Assembly (NCBI GenBank): GCA_900074885.1
Contig: FJUW01000007.1
Location: forward strand, 2,065,609 to 2,129,608
From: Rhynchosporium graminicola
Lineage: Eukaryota > Ascomycota > Leotiomycetes > Helotiales > Ploettnerulaceae
Length of the DNA stretch: 64,000 nt
Direction: 5' to 3'
The notes under the pieces were generated by a model. It had not been told where the DNA came from. It saw only the letters and a program-made list of their open reading frames with translations, and did no database searches. The first letter of the stretch is position 1; every line of letters begins with the position of its first letter. Below are positions 1 to 10,803 of this stretch, in pieces. The position numbers were made by a program, and so were the translations under genes.

Positions 1-2817
1 TCGCAGGACAGTATCGCTAGCACTCGCGCACATGATCCATTTTTACTCGAGCGCATGAGTCCTGTGATTATCGCCGGTGGCGGCGAAATAATCGAGAATC
101 AGAACAACAACTCGGAACTCTTCCGATCAGAAAGTAATACCAGTCTAGTGTTGGGTAGACCCAGCACGGACTCTAAGGCGTCGTCTAATCTTAGCCGCGA
201 GGGTACTCGACACACCCTATGGCCGTCAGCAATGCCCGAAGAATCAGCCAAAAGAATGTTGACGATTGTAAAACCTCAAGGCCGCCGTCCCTCCGACAGT
301 AGTGATGACGGTATAGGTAGAAGCTCATTGGCAATCCGTCGATCTTCGCAGAGACCGAACAAGTCGAACAATTCGCTGAATCTCACGCGGCCACTTCACA
401 CCTTTAGAGGAGTTTCCCCTTCGATCACCAGCCTCGATGCAAGTATCATCTCAAAAGGGTCTCGATTGGATGTCAGAGCAGAGCTTGAGAAGACATCAAA
501 GGGTGTACTTACAAAGCCAAAAAAGTTCGAAAAGCGATCAAGATCTCCCCGAAAGTGGAACTTCTTTCATCGTGCTCAGCCAACTCTAAAGGCAGAATCC
601 CAACCACCACTCCAAGTGACAGTTGCACAACCCGCCCCCAAATCCGCAGCGGTGCCACATTACGCCATGCTTGATTCCTCAGATGAGCAGCAGGACGTGG
701 AGCCCATTGACCTGGAAGATATCCTTCGTGACGCTGACGTCGTAAGTCTATCGAATGAGGAATTGGACATGCTCCAATACGGAGAAATCCAAGAAATCAG
801 GCAGTCAATAGAAAGCCGAAAGTCTGCGACAGTATCCTCCGCGGATGGCAAGGCAGTGACTCTCACATGTCCGGAGCCAATTCAAGTCATACCTGAGATC
901 CTACAAACTAACCTGCATTTGGTTGAAGAGACAGCGCCAGTTCGGCCAAGTCGACTCCCGCAGGTTGGACGAATACCAAAGGTCATTTCGGCCCGTCCGG
1001 AAACGACATCGCCGAAGTCATTTTCCAGGCCGTTTGCTCGTCTCAGCACTGCTCTGCCCCCTTTTAAGCAACAGTTTGTCGACAAAGAATCTCTTGGTCT
1101 AGGTCCTAGCCCGCCGAAATCTTCCAAACTGGAGCCGATTCATACAATTTACCCGGAGATGGAAGATATGTCACGACAGTGTTCTACCGAGTCAAAGTCA
1201 GGGAGCGCTGGGGCAAGCCACCACGACTTTCTGGCGTTTTCTCCTCGAAAGAATTCTGAGGCCACCACGAGTAGCTCTGGGTGCCTAAGTCTGGCTGAAA
1301 TCACTGCTGTCATTCCAGAGACCAATGCTGCACTCGAAGAGGACGAGGTATGGGACGAGTATGATGATCTTATTGTGAACGAAGATACAGTTAAGGTACC
1401 CACATCGGCAACATCCTCGCAAGGAGTTCCATTTCAGTATGAGAGCTATGAAAGTCGTCGCATCAGGAAAAGCAAATTCCAGGCGGTGGAGTCACCTACG
1501 CTGACCTCGGGGCCTAAGATCAAGGAACAAGCCATCGAATTACCACTTCGACGTTCCGCTCTTACCTCCTCGAGCGTTTATAGCGCAGACATGAGCGCCG
1601 GATTGAGAGAAGCACTGAATACTATTCCGACGCCAACGTCACCAATGTCTTTTACGGATTTCTTCTCGGGATATGGAGACAGGAATAATTCTGCTAATGA
1701 CGTATCTGCTCAGAAGCCACGACGCTCTTCGAACACCAGCTCGAGAAAGTCAACTTCGTCAAGCAGCCATTCGCACTCAAATTCATCAAGAATGCGCACA
1801 GTCTCGGAACAAGAAAGCAGTTCTCCTATGTCACAGGTCAACCTTCGTGTAGGTTCAATGACGGTTAGCAAGTGGTTGACATTTGGCCACGTCCTCTTCA
1901 GTCCTGCAAGAGAAGAGATAATGCAGCTAGAAGGATTTACGAAACGTCATTCAATCTTGGTCATTGATGGTCTTGGTAATGATGACTGGTCCTTCTATGC
2001 AGCAGAAACGTATCCAAATTCAACCTTCTACAACCTCTCACCTACTCGACCCCTGTCCAACTCTCAGCGAAATTCGATCAGCGCGTCTTTCCCCCTTGCT
2101 CCACCTAACCACCGCCAAATCCAATACGTCTCCACGTCTCACAAATTTCCATTCCCATCCTCACAATTTGACGTCATTGTCTTCCGATTTCCAACCGCAA
2201 TGTCCGAAGCATCCTACCGCAACATAATCGCGGAATCTAAACTCGTGCTCAAACCAGGAGGATACCTCGAGATGTCAATTTTAGACCTCGATATGCTAAA
2301 TATGGGCAATCGGGCTCGACGCACTGTCCGCAGTCTGAAAGTGAAATTACAGATCGCAAGCCCAGATATCAGTCTCGCGAGCGCCAGCGACACCATTCTC
2401 CGCATCGTCAGTAAGCGAGGCTTCAGCGATGTCAAAAGCTGTAACGTCGGGGTTCCGGTCGTATCAACCATCCCGTCCGCTACTAAAGACAAATCTAAGC
2501 ATGGAAAAGATAGCGGTAGCAGCAAAGGCAAAGGTCGTGAACCCCGTCAGGTCGAAGAACTTAGCTTAGCGGACATGATGAAAGACGAGTCTCGCGCTGG
2601 AGACGAGAGCATTACCAAAATGGTCGCTAAAGTTGGCCGTTGGTGGTATACCCGCTGCTACGAGATGGGTGTCATTCCTGAAGGTGATGGTGCCAGGAGT
2701 ATCTTTAATGACAGGTCACTGCTCAGAGAGAGCGAGAAGTGGAACGCAAGTTTCAAGTTGGTTGTTGCTTACGCGCAAAAGCCTGTTGTCGGTAGGAGGA
2801 GGACTGCTAGTTTGTAG
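1..2817 (+). CDS. Large Ser-rich protein with methyltransferase-like C-terminus (5' partial)
   Basis: The frame is open from the first base of the window, so the gene starts upstream; the first in-window ATG is at 55 (920 residues from there to the TAG at 2815). The first 600 residues are low-complexity, rich in Ser, Pro, Arg and charged residues, and look disordered. The last 300 resemble a class I SAM-dependent methyltransferase: a strand followed by a glycine-rich turn (VIDGLGNDDW, about residue 637), a hydrophobic strand (FDVIVFRF), and the post-motif strand LKPGGYLEMS near residue 733. The turn is GLGNDDW rather than the usual GxGxG, so SAM binding is uncertain. No intron is visible. A substrate cannot be inferred. 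The family call is from fold pattern only. Confidence 0.7.
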   Translation, partial: SQDSIASTRAHDPFLLERMSPVIIAGGGEIIENQNNNSELFRSESNTSLVLGRPSTDSKASSNLSREGTRHTLWPSAMPEESAKRMLTIVKPQGRRPSDSSDDGIGRSSLAIRRSSQRPNKSNNSLNLTRPLHTFRGVSPSITSLDASIISKGSRLDVRAELEKTSKGVLTKPKKFEKRSRSPRKWNFFHRAQPTLKAESQPPLQVTVAQPAPKSAAVPHYAMLDSSDEQQDVEPIDLEDILRDADVVSLSNEELDMLQYGEIQEIRQSIESRKSATVSSADGKAVTLTCPEPIQVIPEILQTNLHLVEETAPVRPSRLPQVGRIPKVISARPETTSPKSFSRPFARLSTALPPFKQQFVDKESLGLGPSPPKSSKLEPIHTIYPEMEDMSRQCSTESKSGSAGASHHDFLAFSPRKNSEATTSSSGCLSLAEITAVIPETNAALEEDEVWDEYDDLIVNEDTVKVPTSATSSQGVPFQYESYESRRIRKSKFQAVESPTLTSGPKIKEQAIELPLRRSALTSSSVYSADMSAGLREALNTIPTPTSPMSFTDFFSGYGDRNNSANDVSAQKPRRSSNTSSRKSTSSSSHSHSNSSRMRTVSEQESSSPMSQVNLRVGSMTVSKWLTFGHVLFSPAREEIMQLEGFTKRHSILVIDGLGNDDWSFYAAETYPNSTFYNLSPTRPLSNSQRNSISASFPLAPPNHRQIQYVSTSHKFPFPSSQFDVIVFRFPTAMSEASYRNIIAESKLVLKPGGYLEMSILDLDMLNMGNRARRTVRSLKVKLQIASPDISLASASDTILRIVSKRGFSDVKSCNVGVPVVSTIPSATKDKSKHGKDSGSSKGKGREPRQVEELSLADMMKDESRAGDESITKMVAKVGRWWYTRCYEMGVIPEGDGARSIFNDRSLLRESEKWNASFKLVVAYAQKPVVGRRRTASL

Positions 2818-3953
2818 CCTCCTCCTGCTTTACTTTTCTATCTTGTTCGTCCTTTACTGCTTGGCTTTACCCTGCTGGAAGCGGTCACTGCCGAATCTTG
2901 CTGGTGTCGCCCAGAATCTGCAATTATCGTTCCCTTTTGCGGTGCTTCACATGCATAGCGAGGAAGAACTTTTTTTTCCTGTTCTGGTCTTACATAGCCT
3001 GTCGAAGACGGAAAGATTTCGAGGGCGCAAGCCCGTGGTGCATATTCTTCTGCCTACATTTCTCTTTTACTTTCTTAAAATTTCCGGTCACAGGTTGGCA
3101 TTTCTATCATATATATTACCGCACCTCATCGCAGTCTGGCTATTGCTTTAATGGTTTAAACATTTGGGAGGAAGATTTAGGAAAGGAATTTCTGGACCTG
3201 CTTGGAGCGGGTACGGTACGTACATGGGGATTTTCAACGATGAGATGGGATGGAATGATTGGGATGATAATTATGATGGAATGAGAAACGCTCATTATGA
3301 TGAGTTAAGGGCATACAGTGTGAGCGATTGAGCGAGTCTTGAGCCATGTTTTGGGCATCACTTTTTTTGTGGCATTTGGCTTTAAAGCTTTGATCGATAG
3401 ATACCCACTTACTTTACTCATTATGCAATGTAATGTCATATTAAGATCGGAAACATATATGTCTGTTCTAATGATTCTGTGGGTATCATTTTGAGAGGTT
3501 TCTCTCTCATGCAGCACGTTAAAGCGTCACGAGATTCTGCTTCATTACGAATGCAGAGTCCAAACTGGCGGTCTGCCAAGGGCCAAGCACCCCTATTAAA
3601 TTGAATACCAAGTCGCCAGTATTTCCATATCTACAGATTCCTCGGCTCTATCAGGCTTGGTTCACCTAACTTCAACGGCACGAGGTATTCAGGTAACCCA
3701 GTACTTTGTTTACTTATGTGGGTCTCGATAAGCGAAAGGCTAACTTAGGAGAATGGACAGCAGTGGTTCTTGAGGACCCACATTATTCACATACAAGTTA
3801 AGGGTAACTAGAAAAGAGATGAAGTCCTGCGTGCAGTCCAACCATACCATGAGATTCGTCTCCGAACATCAAAAAAGGACCTCAAAGCCGGGCGGGACAC
3901 GCAAATGAGCGTACTAGCAGTTTTTCTTCGGCGGTGAGTAACGTGGATAGATA
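2818..3953. other. Intergenic, no gene seen
   Basis: Region between the 3' end of the methyltransferase-like gene and the 3' end of the GMC gene, so it should hold two convergent 3' UTRs. Short open frames here show no recognisable protein pattern. Confidence 0.6.
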
Positions 3954-6239
3954 TCACGCTCTCGCCTTGATAAGATCCGCAGCCTGTATCGTCAGCAGTA
4001 AGCACTACAGTCATGAAACAGAATGATTAAGAGAGCAACATACCTTCTCCGCAACAGCATAGACAGTAGCCTGTGTAGTAGCTCCCACAATCAGGGGCAT
4101 AATACTAGCATCCACCACGCTCAAACCATGCACACCATGCACCATCAGCTCCTCATCCACAACCCCTCCCAACTCCAACGGCATCTTCGCACACGTTCCC
4201 ACCGGATGATACTGACTCGGATCCAGGGTCCTCTTCAAAAACGTCCCGATCTCCGCATCGGACTTAATATCCACTCCTGGCTTCGTCTCCACGGGCGACA
4301 AAAGCTTCATAGCGCCCCCGCTACCAAAATACGCTCGTGTGCCTCTAAAAAGCGCAATCGCGACACGGAGATCGATCGGGTTCGAAAGCATGCGGTAATC
4401 GACCAGCGGTTCGCCATGAGGGTCTGCGGGGTCGAGATGCACGGTTCCTCTGCTCAGAGGATGGATATTGAAGACCCATTGATCGGGACTGCCGAAAGGG
4501 TTGCCGCCGAGCCCCATCTGGAACCAGGCTGTGTTTTTGGAGCGCGCGGCGCGAGCCATGAGGTGCAGTTGGAGGCGGTAGCCTGCTATGATTGTGCGGT
4601 CGGTGGAGGGGGGTAAGGCGCTGGCGGGATCGAGTTGGGATATCGATGTTGCGATGGATGGATATGTGTCTGGGGCTATGACTGGGAGACTGACTTGCGC
4701 TAAAGCTGCTCCTCCACCTTGGGCGATGGAATAGGGTCCTAGATATGTTAATAAGATAGGGGTTTTCAGGGAAAGACTCTCTCGCAAGTGTTACCAGTTC
4801 GGTTCGCTTCCCAGAGCTCCAACGCCCAGGCAGCAAACGTCTTGTTATTGAGCAGCGACGCCCTATTTGGAAGGATAGGAGTGGTGACTTGTGGAAAAAT
4901 GTCAGCATAAATAGCATGTCAGTACAACAGTATTGATCGACCTCACAGTTAAAACCCATCGCGAACCACGAGTGGTCCTGAAAATTCGAGCCTACACCCG
5001 GAAGATCCAGCACAAGCGACACATTTGCCGCCTTCAACACCTCCTTCGGCCCTATCCCACTCAATTGCAGAATCTGAGGACTGTGAATCGCACCAGCGGC
5101 CAGAATAATCTCTTTCCTCGCTTTGATGGTCGCGAGCGACGAGTTGTCCGATCGTGAAATTACCTGTACGCTGGTCGCCACTATATCATTCTTTCTTCCA
5201 GTCGTGAGAATCTTGGCAACTTTATGTCCTGTCAGGATAGCATAGTTGCTCCTCTCTCGCACTGGATCGTAATGTGCAGTTCGAGCGTAGGAGCGCGTCT
5301 CCGTGGTAGGGTCTTTGGACGATGGGATCCATAGAATGCCAGCTTGGCCTTCGGAGCCGTCGCGAGGATAGGTTATGCCTGGAAAGACCTTCCAGGCTTC
5401 GTACATGATTTCTGTTGTGTATTTAATGGAAAATTTATCAGGGAAGAGGAGGGAGATAGGCTAGCTGGGGCTGCGTACTGGTAGGTGGATATTGCCAGTC
5501 GCCATAGCTTGCCAACACTGGGCCGGTACCTCCCCATGCTTTCTGGACGTCGTAAGTAATATTGAACTCGGCCGCAAGTTCTGGATCTGGTGGGTTAAAA
5601 GTGCAGCTCTATTACTTATGTCAACGATTTTTGTTCTTCTTCTTCGTCTCGGAGGATCTGGTGCTAATGGTTTTGTATACCTTTTTGAAATAAGGTAAGA
5701 GACTCTTCCAATTCCAGTCTGAATCTTTCCCGCCGAGAGTTCCCCATCGATCATAGTCCTCGGACGTACCACGCATGAAAGCTTGTGCGTTGATAGCGGA
5801 ACCGCCACCGACTACACATCCGATGCCTACGAGTTGCTTTCTTGTCCCAACGGAAGTTATGTTGTACATCAGAGACTCGGGCGATGAGTCGATGGGATTG
5901 ACAGGATCATAGGGTAACGTTGGTATATCAGAGAAGTAGCCATACTCAACGACAAGTACGGAATCTATTGCGAGAGAGAAAGAAATGGGTATGTAAGTAT
6001 GACTTGGTGGGCTGATTTTTAGAAGTGCAAAGTCGAGAATACTAACATCTCCCGCTCTCTGTCAAACGGTCTGCAATCGTAAGGCCTGCTGTACCTCCAC
6101 CGACAACAATGTAATCATACGAAGAGTGAAGTTCATCAGAGTGGGTATGATGTTGTGCTTGATGGACTGAGTTAGGATACGCGAATGTATCGCACGCCCA
6201 GAATGACGTGAAGATGGTTAAGATGGAGAGGCTATTCAT
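3954..6239 (-). CDS. Secreted GMC oxidoreductase (FAD-dependent, aryl-alcohol oxidase/choline dehydrogenase type)
   Basis: Seven exons join in phase: 6239-6047, 5964-5681, 5608-5479, 5411-4947, 4887-4795, 4738-4044, 3983-3954, giving 629 residues, normal for the family. All introns are GT-AG and 56 to 82 bases long. The last exon is easy to miss; it adds AADLIKARA, the usual GMC ending, replacing a read-through tail. Residues 1-20 are a signal peptide. The FAD-binding Rossmann motif VVGGGTAGL is at about 45-53, the GMC signature GGGSAINAQAFMRG follows in exon 2, and GAIHSPQILQLSGIG is in exon 4. The active-site His is in HPVGTC (about His566). The second catalytic position, His or Asn in characterised members and 43 residues further on in glucose oxidase, is Thr609 (VGATTQ). 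Likely extracellular oxidation of an alcohol; the substrate is unknown. Confidence 0.92.
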
Positions 6240-7125
6240 AACGACGGTTTCTTTTCAATGAAGAAACATAATGGATGTCAGTCATGGAAAATAGTCTCAA
6301 TATATGGATTGGGAACCCTCGTTCAGAGTACGGAGCATGCAAGGCGGGGTGTTTCCTTGACATGTCACACAGCTTTGGACCATGGGGTTCTACTTCGGGA
6401 CGATGGTCGACGCAGATGGCTGAATCAGCTAACATTACAGCGGAGATTTATGTATCCTATCTGCCGGACTGCTTTAGACGATATTACCAATCAGGATTTC
6501 ATGGGAGGAGTCGTTCGGACTGCTCTTCTCGTGCTTGGTTGTCTGTTATCATGTGTTTTAGTCCGCAATATTGTATCCGGATGTAACTTGCCTTCCTCGA
6601 TCCCATATCATTAATTTGAGGAGTGATGCTAGTTGAATATGAAATATTCCTTTCCCAGAATATGCTCAATATCAGGTCGACAACGAAGGCAATCACGGAC
6701 GTTATCGCATGACAAGCTTTTTGCTGTTTTGATAAGAAAGATGAGCTCGGTACCAGAGACAGCATCACGAGCTGGGAAGATTATCGTTGATGGAACCAAT
6801 CGCATCTCGCTAGGCTGAAACTTCACTAAATGCCTCGCGCCTGAAATAAGAAATAGTCGAAATCTAGAGTACTGGCAGATAATGTAGAAAGTAGACATTT
6901 GACGGGAATAGCGGGGTAAGGAGTGGTAAATCACATCCGAAGATCACCTCCTCAAAAGTACAGAATAAGCTGATCATCCTGATTTCAGACAGAATTAGTG
7001 AAGTGAATACGATTAAAGTAGAACGTTGGTGGAAATCCACTCCGATCTGTTTTATTCCCCCGAGTATTACCTCTATATGTGAATCCCGAGAGACCTTTCA
7101 ATCGTATGGTCACGACTACATGACT
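6240..7125. other. Intergenic: GMC promoter and VOC 3' flank
   Basis: It lies 5' of the GMC gene and 3' of the VOC gene, both on the minus strand. Overlapping short frames on both strands (for example 6258-6614) have no family resemblance. Confidence 0.5.
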
Positions 7126-7704
7126 CTACAGGTCGAAGAAGACACATTCGATGTTGTTCCCATCAGGGTCAAGAATGAAAGCACCATAGTACTTCTCATG
7201 ATACTGTGGTCTGAATCCTGGGGGACCATTGCACCTCGCTCCTGCTTTCCTGTTTACTCGTCAGTGCTGAATAGAGATCCTGTTAACGGTTCGAACCTCG
7301 AGATTTAGATTCAATTAAAGAAAGAAAGAGTTGGACCCACAAAGCATTCGCATGAAAATCGTCCACCTGTGCTTTGCTACTACCCGTAAAGGCTACATGG
7401 GTGATGTTTAGATTGCTGTCTTGATTTTCTTTGCCCTCAGCCGGAGCCGCGATCCAGACTATGCAATTATCAGCCTTTGCATTCTGATAGTTCAAAAATG
7501 GTTATTTGGGTTCTATGATGAGGACGACGAAGTCCTGCGTGATATTAACTTACAATCTGAGCGTTTGCCAGCTGGAGCGTAGCCAACCGCATTCCCCGGG
7601 AACTCCATGAAGACTCCGTAGGACAAAGGCTTCAAGATTTCGGTATAGAAGGCTTTCGAAGCTTCGAGCTCTTTGACCGGGAGTGAGATGTGGTCGACTG
7701 GCAT
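7126..7704 (-). CDS. VOC superfamily (glyoxalase/bleomycin-resistance/extradiol dioxygenase fold) protein
   Basis: Three exons (7704-7554, 7458-7341, 7249-7126) with introns of 95 and 91 bases give a 130-residue protein in continuous phase. The start is chosen because MPVDHISLPVKELEASKAFY is the typical first beta-strand and helix of a single-domain VOC protein. The C-terminus carries YYGAFILDPDGNNIEC, the standard end of these proteins, with the Glu and His positions that often bind metal (His5, a His in NLNITHVAF, and the Glu in NNIEC). Small VOC proteins of this kind are common in fungi and bacteria, mostly without known substrate. The reconstruction depends on predicted splice sites; all are GT-AG. 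Confidence 0.88.
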
Positions 7705-8726
7705 TATGATGGTTGGATGGTGAGCTGAGTGATGAAGAGAAGTTGGCTGACCGAGAGAGGTAAGATGTGATGATGCTGTAGACCAGTTGATTGAGGTACA
7801 AGACAGTTTTGGAGATTCTTGTTTGGAAGACTTTTGAGCAGATGAGGAGGAACCAGGAAACAGCGACATGGGAACACGTCCTTTAAATAGAAATATCGCG
7901 CTGGCTTACCGCGTAGGCACATGATTTGCGAAATGAGCGGTAACACATCTGGTAAGCAGCGTGGGAGTACGGAGGGATTCGTGTCCGAAAAAATGCTGAA
8001 TTTGTTTTTGCTCTTGGCCATACCGTACCGGCCTTTACGGCTTTTGCGTTCAACTCCCTCGCGAGAAGAGTCTTCAATATCTTTGCGTCTTTAATACATT
8101 CTTCGATATAAGCGTGATATTTGTACTACTCGATGCCACTCGAGTAAACCATGTCTTGTTGCTGTTTCCTAACTTTGAATCAGAAAATTCAGAGTAATGT
8201 AATAGATTGCAGATCAAGCTAAGCTTCGCCAAAACCACATTTGATTCATATCGTTGCACCGGATGGGAATTTACAGTCTCAATACATCGGAAGTAAAATC
8301 ACACAGAACATTGTAGGGTCACGTTGTTGACGGCTGACGTAACGCTTTCGCTTTCATTGAAATGGGACGATATTCTACCTGACACTACATATCAACCATT
8401 TTAGATATGGCATCTTGCCTTCCATATCTCCCCGAACTCTTCTATCGATATAAATGAGGAGGTCGATGAGCCGGCCTCTGAATCGCTTGGTGTATTTATC
8501 TTGCTAGATAAAGCTTCATTTTCTGTGGTCTCTTCCCCTACTCATCCCTAACCCAGAAGTATTTTTTACCTCAATTTTTGGTACAGCTTCTCCATCGATC
8601 TGTTTCGTGTTTCTTGTCTCCGTTTCGGAGTCCTTGTTAGAGATTGGTCTGATAGGAGCTCTTGCAGCTACCGCACTTGTAGCTAGCAAAGAATGATACT
8701 CACCGTCTTCGAAATTCTCTTTGACC
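7705..8726. other. Intergenic between VOC gene and AAA pseudogene
   Basis: Promoter side of the VOC gene. A minus-strand frame at 8737-8516 overlaps the end of the AAA pseudogene by 11 bases in another frame and is rich in charged residues; it may be its original C-terminal tail after a frameshift. Nothing else is recognised. Confidence 0.4.
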
Positions 8727-10803
8727 TCAGGGTTCATCCTTATTTTTCGTGGCCTTATCTTCTACTTCTGGTGTCAAAATTCTCCCTTTTTGTGCAGCTT
8801 TCCATAAAGATGCTCGCTTGGCCCATTCTTGCTCTTCTTCTTTCGAGCGTCGATGCTCAGTCACCCATGTTTTGGTCTCCTTGACTGCTTCCGCCGCAGA
8901 ATCTCGATAAATGATTAAATGGCCTTGAAATTCTGCTGGTGTGAGCATGTCTGTCGGGATATAACTAGCGAATTCGGTTGCGAGCTTTGCCAAATCTTGC
9001 TTGTTGAGGTGTGAGGGAGTAGCTGAATTAGAATCCGGCGGAAATATGCGGAGAAACATCAGCCTTGCAGTAGGAGGCGATGTGTAACCTAGGTAGACCT
9101 GACGATCTATACGGCCGGGTCTAATGAGTGCTTTGTCGAGTTTGTGAGCGAAGTTAGAAGTCATGATCACAATTCGACCTTCTTGTGAGATCAGCCCGTC
9201 TAGAAAATTCAAAAGCCCAGAAAGAGTGATTTTGGAAGGGGGGGTTGTATTTCCTTGATCCCTTGTCGATGCGTCTCTTTCCTCGTGAGGTAGATGTTTA
9301 GTGGCCTGCTTCCTTTCTGCCTCGATTACATCAATGGCTGACGAACGCTGCATACCAATCGCATCAATATCTTCTATCGCAAGGTTACGTGGATATTCAG
9401 AGGAAGGCATAGAGTAGTTGAATGTTGTTGGTTGCATTGCAGTACTCTTACTATGGAGAGTTGACCAAAGGTATTATCTAGGAATATCCGCACGGACCAT
9501 GCACGTGACTACAGTCACCTGATCCATACCAAGACCCATATCCTCGCAACATCTTCTAATAGCACGAAGCCTAGTGTCGAATTCGGTGTCAGATTGTTCA
9601 TATGGTACGAGGCAAAATTAAACTCAGAATACATGGGTTTGAATCCTACTTACATTGAGACGGTAAACTTCTGAACAAGGCCATGAGCTCCACATCTTTT
9701 TGTAAACTAGGGATCTGTACCACATAAAGGTCAAGAAGAAATTGAGTTGATAGAGCTAGGCACAGTAAGGTCTTCCCACATCCTGGCGGCCCGAACAGGA
9801 GGTAACCACGACGATATGGTATGGCTCGGGACTTATAATAGCTTCTTGTTGTTGGGTCCAGGTATTTTTCAATATCACTAACCAGTCCTTCCTTCGTACG
9901 CTCGTCAAGGTGAAATGTTTCGAGTGGCCGCATAGATTTGTTGAAGCGCCTCCTAGAGATTTACATTAACAAATTTCTGACATAGACTTTAAGAATGAAT
10001 GTTGATAAGTAAGCCGAGAGAAAAATGTCGTGACCACCTGTAAATAGGTGTGTCTTACCACCACCACTCACCACTACTATCACTCCCGCAGAGATAGACC
10101 GCGATAGTTGTCTTTCTATTCTCTCCAGCAGCTTCATGGCACATTTTCAGGAAACGCTTAATAGGTGTCACAGACCGGCCCAGCACCATAACCACAAGCG
10201 GCTCCTTGCCAGTCTGGGGAATCGCAAATTCGTGAGCCATATCACTGAATATCTCCCTCTTCATTATCCGCCGAACGATGAAAAAATTCCTACCATGGAA
10301 GAACCTTACTTACCCTCTCAAAAGTCGGCACGTACTTTATTGAGGGAGCTTGCTCCTCGCCCGGCTTTTTCTTGTCAAAATACGCCAGTGCATGGTCGCT
10401 GACGGTTGCTGTTTTAGCAACCAGTGCTCTTGGATTCTGTTTTTCGATGACATTTTTCTCAATCCACTCTACAATGTCGTAATTCAAGTCGTCATTCCCG
10501 GCAATGGAGGTGGACGTAGTGAAGTACTGCATGAAATATTGGTAGAATGCGGTGCTGGGGGTTCTAAGCGTCCATACTGCCGCAGGCATCGAGCTGAAGA
10601 TTGTGAGTGATGCCGCAAGGGTTTGGAAGTCAACTTTGAGCCAGCGTGCGAAAAAAGGCTCTCAAGAAGTTGCGACCCGGTCTGAAGAATGATACAGTGC
10701 CAAGAGCATGTCCAGAAAGAGATGATCCTCCAGCTAGCGATCGTGAAGCTCCTTCTAAAGTTGAGGGAATTGAGGGACGAGTAGGCAACTTAGCCATGGT
10801 CAT
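8727..10803 (-). pseudogene. BCS1-like AAA-ATPase, broken by a solo LTR and frameshifts
   Basis: Homology pieces lie in BCS1 order: an N-terminal hydrophobic/BCS1_N-like region (10803-10059), the AAA core exon 9952-9654 with Walker A GPPGCGKT, a short piece 9570-9552 ending in the start of Walker B (FVLLED), then 9374-8727 with the rest of Walker B (DIDAIG), sensor 1 (IVIMTSN) and the second-region arginines (LIRPGRIDRQV). Lesions seen: a 177-base LTR (9375-9551) inside Walker B with stops in frame; an apparent 1-base frameshift at the A6 run 10651-10656; an apparent 4-base tandem duplication at 10306-10313 that shifts frame unless an unusual 55-base intron removes that stretch. Introns at 9953-10058 and 9571-9653 still look functional. 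Intact relatives are mitochondrial inner-membrane or related AAA proteins. I infer a recent pseudogene; a truncated product is possible. Confidence 0.85.
9375..9551 (-). repeat. Solo LTR of a Ty1/copia family, inserted in the AAA gene
   Basis: Read on the minus strand it begins TGTTGCGAGGATATGGG and ends GTAACCTTGCGATA, matching both ends of the 186-base LTRs at 11604 and 25861. The first 80 bases are nearly identical to the 5' LTR; the middle is diverged and 9 bases shorter. It is flanked on the plus strand by TCTTC at 9370-9374 and 9552-9556, a 5-base target duplication. Removing LTR plus one TCTTC restores an in-frame Walker B. It is not heavily mutated, unlike the full element. Confidence 0.92.

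Noticed and set aside
2214..2531. Minus-strand frame inside the methyltransferase-like gene
   Set aside because: Shadow of a well-supported coding frame on the other strand.
3954..7704. GMC oxidoreductase and VOC protein as part of a biosynthetic gene cluster
   Set aside because: No polyketide synthase, NRPS, terpene cyclase, P450 or cluster regulator nearby; two tailoring-like enzymes alone do not make a cluster.
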